A stretch of 7,215 bases of DNA. It comes from Candidatus Rokuibacteriota bacterium. GTDB lineage: Bacteria > Methylomirabilota > Methylomirabilia > Rokubacteriales > CSP1-6. Below the pieces are notes generated by a model that was given only the letters and a program-made list of their open reading frames with translations, ran no database searches and had not been told where the DNA came from. The stretch lies in assembly GCA_003220195.1 (NCBI GenBank), contig QHRT01000227.1, positions 1 through 7,215 of the forward strand, given 5' to 3'. Shown here piece by piece: positions 1 to 6,400 of this stretch; position 1 is the first letter of the stretch, and every line of letters starts with the position of its first letter. A program made the translations under genes and the position numbers.

Positions 1-891
1 CCCGGCAGTCAGGATCGCGATGTCCTCGAGCAGCGCCTTCCGACGATCGCCGAACCCCGGGGCCTTGACCGCGCAGCAGACGAGAGTCCCGCGCAGCTTG
101 TTGACGACGAGCGTCGCCAGGGCTTCACCCTCCAGGTCCTCGGCGATGATGAGTAGCGGCTGTCCCGCCCGGGCGACTTGCTCCAGCAGCGGCAGCAGGT
201 CTTTCATCACGCCGAGCTTCTTTTCGTGGATGAGGACGAGCGCGTTCTCCAGCACCACGTCCATCCGCTCCGCATTCGTCACGAAGTAGGGCGAGAGGTA
301 CCCGCGGTCGAACCGCATCCCCTCGACCACGTCCAGGGTGGTCTCGATCGCCTTGGCTTCTTCGACCGTGATGACGCCGTCCTTGCCGACCCGCTCCATG
401 GCCTCGGCGATCAAATCGCCGATCGCCGTGTCGTTGTTGGCGGCGATTGCGGCGACCTGGGCGATCTCCTTCCGGTCGCGGGTGGGCCTGGACATCTGCT
501 TCAGCTCCTCGACCACCGCCGCGACCGCCTGCTCGATCCCTCGCTTCAACGCCATCGGATTCGCGCCGGCCGTCACGTTCTTGAGGCCCGCGCGGAAGAT
601 GGCCCGGGCGAGCACCGTCGCGGTCGTCGTCCCGTCCCCCGCGAGGTCGGAGGTCCTGGCGGCGACTTCCTTCAGCATCTGCGCGCCCACGTTCTCACCG
701 GCGTCCGCGAGCTCGATCTCCCTGGCGACGGTGACGCCATCCTTGGTCACGGTGGGGCCGCCGTACTTCTTCGCGATGACCACGTTCCGCCCCTTCGGGC
801 CGAGGGTGACCTTGACGGCATGCGCCATGATGGTGATCCCGCGCAACAGCGCGGCGCGGGCATCCTCGTGGAAGCGGATCTGTGTGGGCAT
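1..891 (-). CDS. groEL: GroEL-type 60-kDa chaperonin, N-terminal part (C-terminus beyond window)
   Basis: This encodes a group I chaperonin subunit, the cytosolic ATP-driven folding ring that works with a GroES lid. The 297 visible codons start at an ATG with a strong ribosome binding site (AGGAAGG, five bases upstream) and run off the left edge; the family is about 540 residues. Visible signatures include VTLGPKGRNVV (residues 28-38), DGVTVAREIEL (51-61) and the ATP-binding GDGTTTATVLA block (85-95), then the intermediate domain and part of the apical domain (GMRFDRGYLSPYFVTN, LLPLLEQV, ALATLVVNKLRG). The apical aromatic and aliphatic positions known in E. coli GroEL to bind GroES and substrate look conserved, so a GroES partner is expected. 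No groES lies upstream: the 5' neighbour is a divergent GntR regulator, so this gene starts its own transcript and may be an additional groEL copy. I saw no CIRCE element (the HrcA operator). Confidence 0.97.
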   Translation of the reverse strand, partial: MPTQIRFHEDARAALLRGITIMAHAVKVTLGPKGRNVVIAKKYGGPTVTKDGVTVAREIELADAGENVGAQMLKEVAARTSDLAGDGTTTATVLARAIFRAGLKNVTAGANPMALKRGIEQAVAAVVEELKQMSRPTRDRKEIAQVAAIAANNDTAIGDLIAEAMERVGKDGVITVEEAKAIETTLDVVEGMRFDRGYLSPYFVTNAERMDVVLENALVLIHEKKLGVMKDLLPLLEQVARAGQPLLIIAEDLEGEALATLVVNKLRGTLVCCAVKAPGFGDRRKALLEDIAILTAG

Positions 892-904
892 GACGACCTT
901 CCTC
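892..904 (-). promoter_or_regulatory. groEL ribosome binding site
   Basis: On the minus strand, GAGGAAGG followed by five bases precedes the ATG at 891. This is a near-ideal Shine-Dalgarno sequence. It fixes the start where family alignment expects it, with IRFHEDAR close to the N-terminus. Confidence 0.75.
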
Positions 905-967
905 TCGAGTGCGGATCGTGGGTGACGATCGAGCGCTCAGAACACCGTTGCCAACTGTATCACTAAA

Positions 968-994
968 ATAGTACAGCAGTGCAAAATGTGTCAG
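968..994 (-). promoter_or_regulatory. Possible sigma-70-like promoter for groEL
   Basis: Reading the minus strand, CTGACA (994 to 989, five of six matches to TTGACA) is followed after 15 bases by TACTAT (973 to 968, four of six matches to TATAAT). The spacing is shorter than the usual 17. An alternative pair is TTGCAC (984 to 979) with GATACA (961 to 956) at 17 bases, which has weaker boxes. Either would place the start inside or beside the dyad region. Confidence 0.3.
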
Positions 995-996
995 TG

Positions 997-1002
997 TACT
1001 AT
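997..1002 (+). promoter_or_regulatory. Possible -10 box for the gntR-led transcript
   Basis: TACTAT lies in the right arm of the inner inverted repeat, about 28 bases before the chosen gntR start. It would give a short leader in which the ribosome binding site AAGGG (1017-1021) immediately follows the outer repeat arm. No good -35 box is visible 16-18 bases upstream, so the promoter may need activation or be read by another sigma factor. Confidence 0.25.
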
Positions 1003-1030
1003 CACAACGCTACAGTAAGGGATGACCCGC

Positions 1031-1879
1031 ATGGACCTGACGATCGACGCCCGGAGCCCGATCCCGATCCGCCGACAGCTGACGGAGCAGCTCAAGCACC
1101 TCATCGAGAGCGGCGGCGTGCCGCGCGAGCAGGCCCTGCCCAGCATCCGCGAGCTGGCTGGCTTCCTCGGGATCAACACGAACACGGTCGCCCGCGTCAT
1201 CGAGGATCTCAAGCAGAGCGGATACGTGGAGGCCCGGCGCGGACGGGGCGTGTTCGTGGCACAGGCGCCGCCCGCTCGCCCGTCCTCTCGCCTTCGCGAA
1301 AGCTTCCTCCGCGACACGGTGATCCGGGCCGCCGCTCTCGGGATGAACGCCGACGATCTGGCGGTGAGTGTGCTGACCGTGGCCGGTGTCCGGCCCGCCG
1401 CCGTCCAGGGGACCGTGGACGTTCTCCTCGTGGAGTGCAGCCCGCCGGAGCTCGACTTCTTTGCCGGCCAGCTCGTGGCGCACCTCCCGGTCCGCGTCGA
1501 CAAAGTGCTCCTCAGCGAGCTGGCGGCGGTCATACGGCGCCAGAAGCGACACGGTCGCTGGCAGGCCGCGGTCACGAGCTTCTGCCATCTCCCCGAGGTG
1601 GAGCGGCTCTTGAGCGGCCGGGGCGTTCCCGTGATCGCGCTCCTTGCCGAGGCGCATCTCGAAACGCTCCACCGCCTGGCCCAGATGCCAGCGGGGACAC
1701 GGGTGGGCGTGGTGTCCGCGGCCGCCGAGACGGCCCACAACCTCGAGCATTCGATCGCCAACGCGGGCCTGCCGAACATCGTGCTGGTCGGAGCGTGTCC
1801 TGCCACGGGAGCCGCGCTGGGGCGGCTGCTCCGACACGTGGACGTCACGGTCTCGCGGGCACCAGCGTCGAGGTGCTGA
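1031..1879 (+). CDS. GntR-family transcriptional regulator, long form (apparently frameshifted near the C-terminus)
   Basis: This is a DNA-binding repressor or activator of the GntR superfamily. The N-terminal winged helix-turn-helix (about residues 5-77) is classical: a SPIPIRRQLTEQL helix, LPSIRELAGFLGINTNTV (residues 36-53), and the wing YVEARRGRGVFV. After a linker comes a domain of about 160 residues with alternating hydrophobic strands and helices (VDVLLVEC, VPVIALLA, TRVGVVSAA, NIVLVGA), which I read as a periplasmic-binding-protein-like effector fold; no ligand can be assigned. I chose ATG 1031 over the in-frame ATG 1022 because AAGGG (1017-1021) is nine bases upstream of 1031 but touches 1022, and family members start just before an IDxRSPxPI motif. 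The frame ends at 1879 after 282 residues, and the last dozen look out of frame (see the tail entry). It lies divergent to groEL across a dyad-rich region, so autoregulation and groEL control are plausible. Confidence 0.85.
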   Translation: MDLTIDARSPIPIRRQLTEQLKHLIESGGVPREQALPSIRELAGFLGINTNTVARVIEDLKQSGYVEARRGRGVFVAQAPPARPSSRLRESFLRDTVIRAAALGMNADDLAVSVLTVAGVRPAAVQGTVDVLLVECSPPELDFFAGQLVAHLPVRVDKVLLSELAAVIRRQKRHGRWQAAVTSFCHLPEVERLLSGRGVPVIALLAEAHLETLHRLAQMPAGTRVGVVSAAAETAHNLEHSIANAGLPNIVLVGACPATGAALGRLLRHVDVTVSRAPASRC

Positions 1880-2058
1880 TCGACGATCGGGCCCTCGACC
1901 CGCGCGCGGTGGAGATGCTCGCGGCGGTGCTCGTGCGGCACAACGGCGTCCAGGCCCCATCCGCGCCCGGGATCGTCCCGCGCGCCTCGAGTCCTCGTCC
2001 GCCCGACGGTAGCACGCGACGACGCCGCGCGATGCCGGCGCCGGCGCGAGGGAACTGA
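1858..2058 (+). pseudogene. C-terminal continuation of the GntR regulator in the -1 frame
   Basis: In the frame offset from the regulator, translation reads GTSVEVLIDDRALDPRAVEM and continues to a TGA ending at 2058. This has a protein-like pattern, and it reads straight on from HVDVTVSR of the regulator, where the effector domain would be expected to finish. A single extra G in the GGG run at 1857-1859 would join the two frames into a 342-residue protein. The last 35 or so residues are proline- and arginine-rich and probably disordered. This could be an assembly or sequencing error, a real disabling mutation, or, less likely, ribosomal frameshifting, since no classic slippery heptamer is present. 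Confidence 0.65.
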
Positions 2059-2095
2059 CACGGTCGACCCGCAACCAGGTAAAGGAGACGGAGTC

Positions 2096-2917
2096 ATGGG
2101 TTTCAGCATGTTCGTGACGTGGGTTCTCGTGGGAGTCCTGATGGGTGTCCTGGCCGAGCGGGTCATGAAGCGTGGAGGCTACGGGCTGAAGAAGGACATC
2201 ACGCTGGGTCTCGTCGGCGCCATCGGCGGCAGCTGGCTCTTCCGCGCGATCGGGCCCTTCCCGGAGGCCGGAATCATCGCGATGGCCTTCGTGGCGGCCG
2301 TCGGCGCGGCGATCCCGATCATCGCGCAGCGGACGCTCATGACCACCGAGTTGCCGGGTGACGACAAGACGGCGGTGTGGAAGTGGGGGTTCGGCGCCGT
2401 GCTGGTGGTCGCGGTGCTCTGGATGACGCTCGGCCCGACGCCGAAGCCGACGGCGACGGCGGCGGTGATCGAGGACAAGACCTACGCGGTGACGCCGGCG
2501 GCGATGAAGGTGAAGGCCGGGATCGTCACGGGCGAGGTCACCGAGATGAAGGTCGCGGAGCGCGTCGAGCAGGGCTCCGGCCGCATCACGGGGGCGGCGA
2601 AGCTGACGGCGAGGCTCAGGCTGACGAACAGCTCGACGAATCAGACCGTCCGTCTGGTCGGCGGGAAGATCCTCTACGTCGACACCAAGGGACAGCCGAT
2701 CAAGTTCGACGACACCCGGGCGGATCCGACGCTGAAATTCAGCAGCGAGCGCCTCGATCCAGGACAGGAGACGACGGAGTCCCTCGACGTGGACTTCCCG
2801 GCCGAGGCCCTGAAGGCCAACAGGCTGGCGCGGATCCGGCTCGACCTCGCCTACGTGCCGTCGCCGTACAAGGAAGAGACGCTGAACCTCGCGGTGAGCA
2901 TCGGCGAGCCGAAGTAA
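2096..2917 (+). CDS. Membrane protein: GlsB/YeaQ/YmgE-like N-terminus fused to an extracytoplasmic beta-rich domain
   Basis: This is a 273-residue inner-membrane protein of unknown exact role. The first 80 residues resemble the small GlsB/YeaQ/YmgE (transglycosylase-associated) family: three hydrophobic segments at about 5-22, 34-53 and 58-77, with the glycine-rich GVLAERVMKRGGYGLKKD and LGLVGAIGGSWL stretches typical of it. That family is normally only about 80-90 residues. A fourth membrane segment follows (about 97-113, FGAVLVVAVLWMTLG), then some 160 residues rich in beta-strand-like alternation (LTARLRLTNSSTNQTVRL, GGKILYVDTKG, LDPGQETTESLDVDF), reminiscent of Ig-like FxLYD or DUF4352 domains. 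That assignment is by appearance only. The start is supported by AAAGGAG about eight bases upstream. It lies 37 bp after the regulator's restored stop and 10 bp before the next gene, so operon membership is likely. Confidence 0.85.
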   Translation: MGFSMFVTWVLVGVLMGVLAERVMKRGGYGLKKDITLGLVGAIGGSWLFRAIGPFPEAGIIAMAFVAAVGAAIPIIAQRTLMTTELPGDDKTAVWKWGFGAVLVVAVLWMTLGPTPKPTATAAVIEDKTYAVTPAAMKVKAGIVTGEVTEMKVAERVEQGSGRITGAAKLTARLRLTNSSTNQTVRLVGGKILYVDTKGQPIKFDDTRADPTLKFSSERLDPGQETTESLDVDFPAEALKANRLARIRLDLAYVPSPYKEETLNLAVSIGEPK

Positions 2918-2927
2918 GAGGAGCCTC

Positions 2928-3284
2928 ATGCAGGTGAGCGCGCTCGCCGACCTTCACGATCACGGCCGGCTGACGTGGACCGAGCGGGAGCGCGGCTGGG
3001 TCGCCGTCCCGGACGAGGTGGTGGCCGCGCTTGCGCGCGGAGGCTTCGAGGAGTGCAAGCGGGAAATGACGACGAGCCGCCGTGATCTTCGGCCGGCGGG
3101 GGGCGTCTGGCAAGGCGTGAACCGGATCACGGGGTCGGTCGCCTCAGCGATCTGGGTGGCCCGCGCCACCCAGCCTCAAGCCACTGTCTTCATCGAGATC
3201 GATGGCGAGCTGATCCAGGTGAGTCATGGCGCGCCCCGAACGTCCGAAGAAGGGCCGTACAGAGATGAAGGAGGAGAAAGTTGA
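2928..3284 (+). CDS. Hypothetical protein, 118 residues
   Basis: I do not recognise this protein. The start is well supported by GAGGAG five bases upstream of ATG, and it begins 10 bp after the membrane-protein stop. There is no signal peptide or membrane segment. The first half is charged and helical (WTERERGWVAVPDEVVAALA), and the second half contains an alternating hydrophobic stretch (ASAIWVARA, ATVFIEIDGELIQV) that could form strands. Third positions are GC-rich up to about 3230, as expected for this genome. The last 17 codons are not, which suggests a poorly conserved tail overlapping the control sequences of the next gene. Its stop TGA (3282-3284) overlaps the TTG start of the following small gene. 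Confidence 0.65.
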   Translation: MQVSALADLHDHGRLTWTERERGWVAVPDEVVAALARGGFEECKREMTTSRRDLRPAGGVWQGVNRITGSVASAIWVARATQPQATVFIEIDGELIQVSHGAPRTSEEGPYRDEGGES

Positions 3285-3442
3285 ACGCGGCGACCGATTC
3301 GACGCTCAGACAGATCGATCTCACCATGGCGCGTCTCATACGAACACACGAGCAACTTCCCCCGGAGCGCCGCCCTGGGTTCCTGGAGGCACGCAAGCGG
3401 CTCCGGCTCGCGCGCATGCGGCGATACCGGCAGCTGCACTAG
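3281..3442 (+). CDS. Small basic protein, 53 residues, TTG start coupled to the previous stop
   Basis: This short frame is supported by context. The TTG start shares bases with the preceding TGA stop (TTGA), an arrangement typical of translational coupling, and an excellent ribosome binding site (AAGGAGG, 3268-3274) lies six bases upstream. Third positions are mostly G or C. The product is predicted largely helical and strongly basic at the C-terminus (FLEARKRLRLARMRRYRQLH), with no membrane segment. It could bind nucleic acid, the membrane surface or the neighbouring synthase; no family was recognised. A longer frame starting at ATG 3226 overlaps it but looks less protein-like after its first 25 residues. 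Confidence 0.5.
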   Translation: MNAATDSTLRQIDLTMARLIRTHEQLPPERRPGFLEARKRLRLARMRRYRQLH

Positions 3443-3443
3443 G

Positions 3444-3465
3444 CCGCCCGTCCGCACGCGGGCGG
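3444..3465 (+). other. GC-rich stem-loop between the small gene and the glucan synthase
   Basis: CCGCCCG (3444-3450) is perfectly complementary to CGGGCGG (3459-3465), giving a 7-bp stem with an 8-base loop. It starts one base after the small gene's TAG stop and ends about 20 bases before the GTG start of the glucan synthase. No T-run follows, so it is not a standard intrinsic terminator. It could stabilise or process the mRNA, attenuate read-through, or limit translation of the next gene. Confidence 0.4.
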
Positions 3466-3485
3466 AATCCCGCACGACGATACGT

Positions 3486-6400
3486 GTGCCGCTGATCGTG
3501 CCGCCCACGCCCGAAGAGCCGATTCGTGCCGAGCTGTTCGGCATCGAGCGACTCGAGCAGCATGCCGAGAGCCTGGCCGCGGCCCAACCCGTCATGCGCT
3601 CGGCGAAGGGCCGCCAGCTGCTGCGGCGGGTCAAGGACAACGGACGCTTCCTGCGCGAGGCCTACCGCGTCATGGCCCGGGCCATCCGGGAGGAGCGGGC
3701 GATCACTCCGGCGGCGGAATGGCTCGTCGATAACTTCCACGTCGTGGACGAGCAGTTGCGCGAGATCCGGGACGATCTGCCGCCGGGATTCTATCGGCAG
3801 TTGCCCAAGCTCGCCGCCGGCCCGTTCGACGGCTATCCGAGGGTCTATGGGATCGCCTGGGCCTTCGTCGCCCACACGGATAGTCGCCTGGACCCTGCCA
3901 CGCTCCGCCGATTCGTGCGCGCCTACCAGCGCGTCCAGCCGCTCACCATCGGCGAGCTCTGGGCGGTGGCGATCACGCTGCGGGTCGTGCTCGTCGAGAA
4001 TCTCCGTCGCCTCGCCGAGATCATCGTCCGCTGGCGCGTCGCGCGTCAGGAAGCCGACTCGATCGCGGATGCCGTCCTCGGACTCGCCGACGGCCCGGCC
4101 GACTCGACCCTGACGGCCCTGCAATGGGTCGGCGACGCCCCGCTCGTGACCGCCTTCGCGGTGCAGCTGGTCCAGCGACTGCGCGAACAGGATCCGGCCG
4201 TGACGCCAGCGCTCGTATGGCTGGACGAGCGCCTGGCCGCGCAGGGGACGACGGCCGACGAGATCGTTCGGGTCGAGCATCAGCGGCAGGCCGCGATGAA
4301 CGTGACCGTTCGCAACGTGATCCTGAGCATGAGCCTGATGCAGGCACTCGACTGGGCCGCGTTCGTCGAGAGCGTCAGCCTGGTCGACGAGGTGCTGCAG
4401 ACGGCCCGCACGTACGCCGCGATGGATTTCGTAACCCGCGATGCCTATCGGCACGCGATCGAAGAGCTGTCGCGGGGCTCCCGGCGGTCCGAGCTCGAGG
4501 TCGCCCGCGAGGCTACGCTCCACGCCGAGCAGCCAGCGGCGGACCCCCGGCGCAACGAGGTCGGGTACTACCTGATCGGGAACGGCCGCGCGGGGCTCGA
4601 GGCGGCGCTCGGGTTTCGTGCGCCCCCGACACGCCGGCTGCTGCGCGCGTACCTCGCCGCTGCGACGCCCGGCTATCTCGGAACCATCGCGGTCCTCACC
4701 GCGGTCATTCTCGCGGTGCCGCTCTTCCATGCCGCAGCATCCGGAACAAGCCCAACGATCCTGCTCCTTCTCGGGCTTCTGGCCCTGATCCCCGCTTCGG
4801 ATCTGGCCATCGCTCTCGTGAATCGTTCGGTCGGGACGTTGATCGCGCCGAGGGCGTTGCCGCGACTCGAGCTGCAGAACGGCGCGGCGTCGTCGCTGCG
4901 GACGATGATCGTCGTGCCGACGCTCCTCACCGGCCGCCTCGAGGTCGACGAGCAGATCGAGCGTCTCGAGGTGCACCACCTCGCCAACCCCGACGGCGAT
5001 CTTCGATTCGCCATCCTGTCCGACTGGAGCGATGCGCCGGAGGAACGCCGTCCCGGAGACGAGGAGACGCTCACCGCCGCGCGCGAGGCGATCGCTCAAC
5101 TGAACCAGCGTCACGGGTCGGCGCCCGGCGGCGGCGAGCGCTTCTTCCTCTTTCACCGCCGGCGGATCTGGAACGAGGGCCAGCAGGCGTGGATGGGCTG
5201 GGAGCGAAAGCGCGGGAAGCTGCACGAGCTGAATCGGCTGCTGCGCGGCGCGACCGACACGACGTTTCTGAGCGGACCCGGTGGCCCCGCCGTCGCCCCC
5301 CCGGACGTCCGCTACGTCATCACGCTCGACGCCGACACGCAATTGCCGCGCGAGGCGGTCAACCGCCTCATCGGCACGATCGCTCATCCGCTCAATCGGC
5401 CGCGGTTTGACGGTGCGAGTGGCCGGGTCGTCGAAGGGCACGCGGTGCTGCAGCCGCGAGTCACGCCGCCGCTGCCCGGCGGCGAGAGCTCGCGATTCCA
5501 GCGTTTGTCGTCGGGGCCCTCGGGCGTCGACCCCTACGCGTCCGCCGTCTCCGATGTCTATCAGGATCTCTTCGGCGAGGGCTCGTACACCGGCAAAGGG
5601 ATCTACGACGTCGATGCATTCGAGGCGGCCCTGGCGGGACGCGTTCCCGAGAATGCCCTGCTGAGTCACGACCTCTTCGAGGGGGTCTTTGCTCGCGCCG
5701 GCCTCATCACCGACGTCGAGCTGTTCGAGCCGGCCCCCTCGCACTACGGTGTGGCCGCCGCCCGTCAGCACCGCTGGGCGCGGGGTGACTGGCAACTTCT
5801 TCCGTGGATCCTCGGTCACCGGTCCCGCGGGCTTTCCACGATCGGACGCTGGAAGATGATCGACAACCTGCGCCGGACGCTGTCAGCGCCGGCTGCCTTC
5901 CTCACGCTGGTCGCTGGCTTCACGGTGCCAGGCGCTTCGCCGGTCGTCTGGACCGCATTTGTCATGGCCATGATCACTCTTCCCGCCCTGCCGCCGGTCT
6001 TGACCGGGGCGGTGCCGCGCCGGCGAGGTATCTCCAAGCGCAGCCACATCCGTGCCGTCGGACGAGACCTACTCATGGCGGCCTCGCAGACCGCGTTCGT
6101 GACGACGATGCTCGCGCACCAGGCATGGCTGATGAGCGATGCGATCGCGCGGACGCTCGTCCGAATGTACGTGACGCATCGTCGGCTGCTGGAATGGGTG
6201 ACGGCGGCGCAAGCGAAGGCCGGTCTCCGCCTCGACCTCCGTGGCTTTTGCCAACGAATGGCCGGCGGGGTCGTCCTCGCGGGGGTGGTGGCGGCCGCAG
6301 TCGCGTGGAGGCGACCGGAATCCTTGCCCGTCGCGCTGCCATTGCTGCTGCTCTGGATCTCTGCGCCGGCGGTGGCCCGGTGGATCAGCCGCCCGTCCCG

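Larger units (their letters stand above)
954..1016. promoter_or_regulatory. Divergent control region with two concentric inverted repeats (candidate GntR operator)
   Basis: Two perfect inverted repeats share the same axis at position 985. The outer one is ACTGTA (954-959) with TACAGT (1011-1016). The inner one is ATAGTACA (968-975) with TGTACTAT (995-1002), separated by 19 bases. The region is AT-rich compared with its surroundings and lies between the divergent groEL and gntR starts. GntR-family dimers generally bind dyads containing GT/AC, and members encoded next to such a site usually regulate themselves, so this is the natural candidate operator. The inner arms contain TACTAT reading outward on each strand, so operator and -10 boxes may coincide, and a bound regulator could repress both genes. 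The repeats are directly visible; binding is inferred. Confidence 0.6.

Noticed and set aside
901..945. Possible CIRCE element near GAGCGCTCA (931-939).
   Set aside because: There is no TTAGCACTC partner nine bases away and the sequence differs from the GAGTGCTAA consensus. It is a short self-complementary hexamer (GAGCGCTC) of the kind common in GC-rich DNA.
178..966. Plus-strand open frames of 262 and 195 codons across the left end.
   Set aside because: They are antisense shadows of groEL, which is unambiguous on the minus strand.
979..1857. Plus-strand frame beginning at 979 read as an independent gene.
   Set aside because: Its first 290 or so residues are a compositional shadow of the GntR regulator. 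Only its end (from 1858) is protein-like, and that is the regulator's displaced C-terminus.
1010..2929. Long minus-strand open frame (639 codons) opposite the regulator and the membrane protein.
   Set aside because: It spans two well-supported plus-strand genes plus their intergenic gap, and its translation is full of Arg/His/Asp low-complexity runs typical of the antisense of GC-rich coding DNA.
3226..3495. 89-codon plus-strand frame starting MARPERPKKGRTEMKEEK.
   Set aside because: The charged start is tempting, but the remainder is Ala/Pro/Arg-rich with atypical third positions. It overlaps two frames with better ribosome binding sites and runs into the glucan synthase start.
4124..5410. 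428-codon plus-strand frame within the glucan synthase.
   Set aside because: It is an Arg/Ala/Gly-rich out-of-frame shadow; the synthase frame carries the GT84 motifs through the same interval.
3336..5819. Very long minus-strand open frame (827 codons).
   Set aside because: It is antisense to the glucan synthase, whose plus-strand translation has continuous family motifs. The minus product is Arg/Gly/Asp-rich with no recognisable domain.
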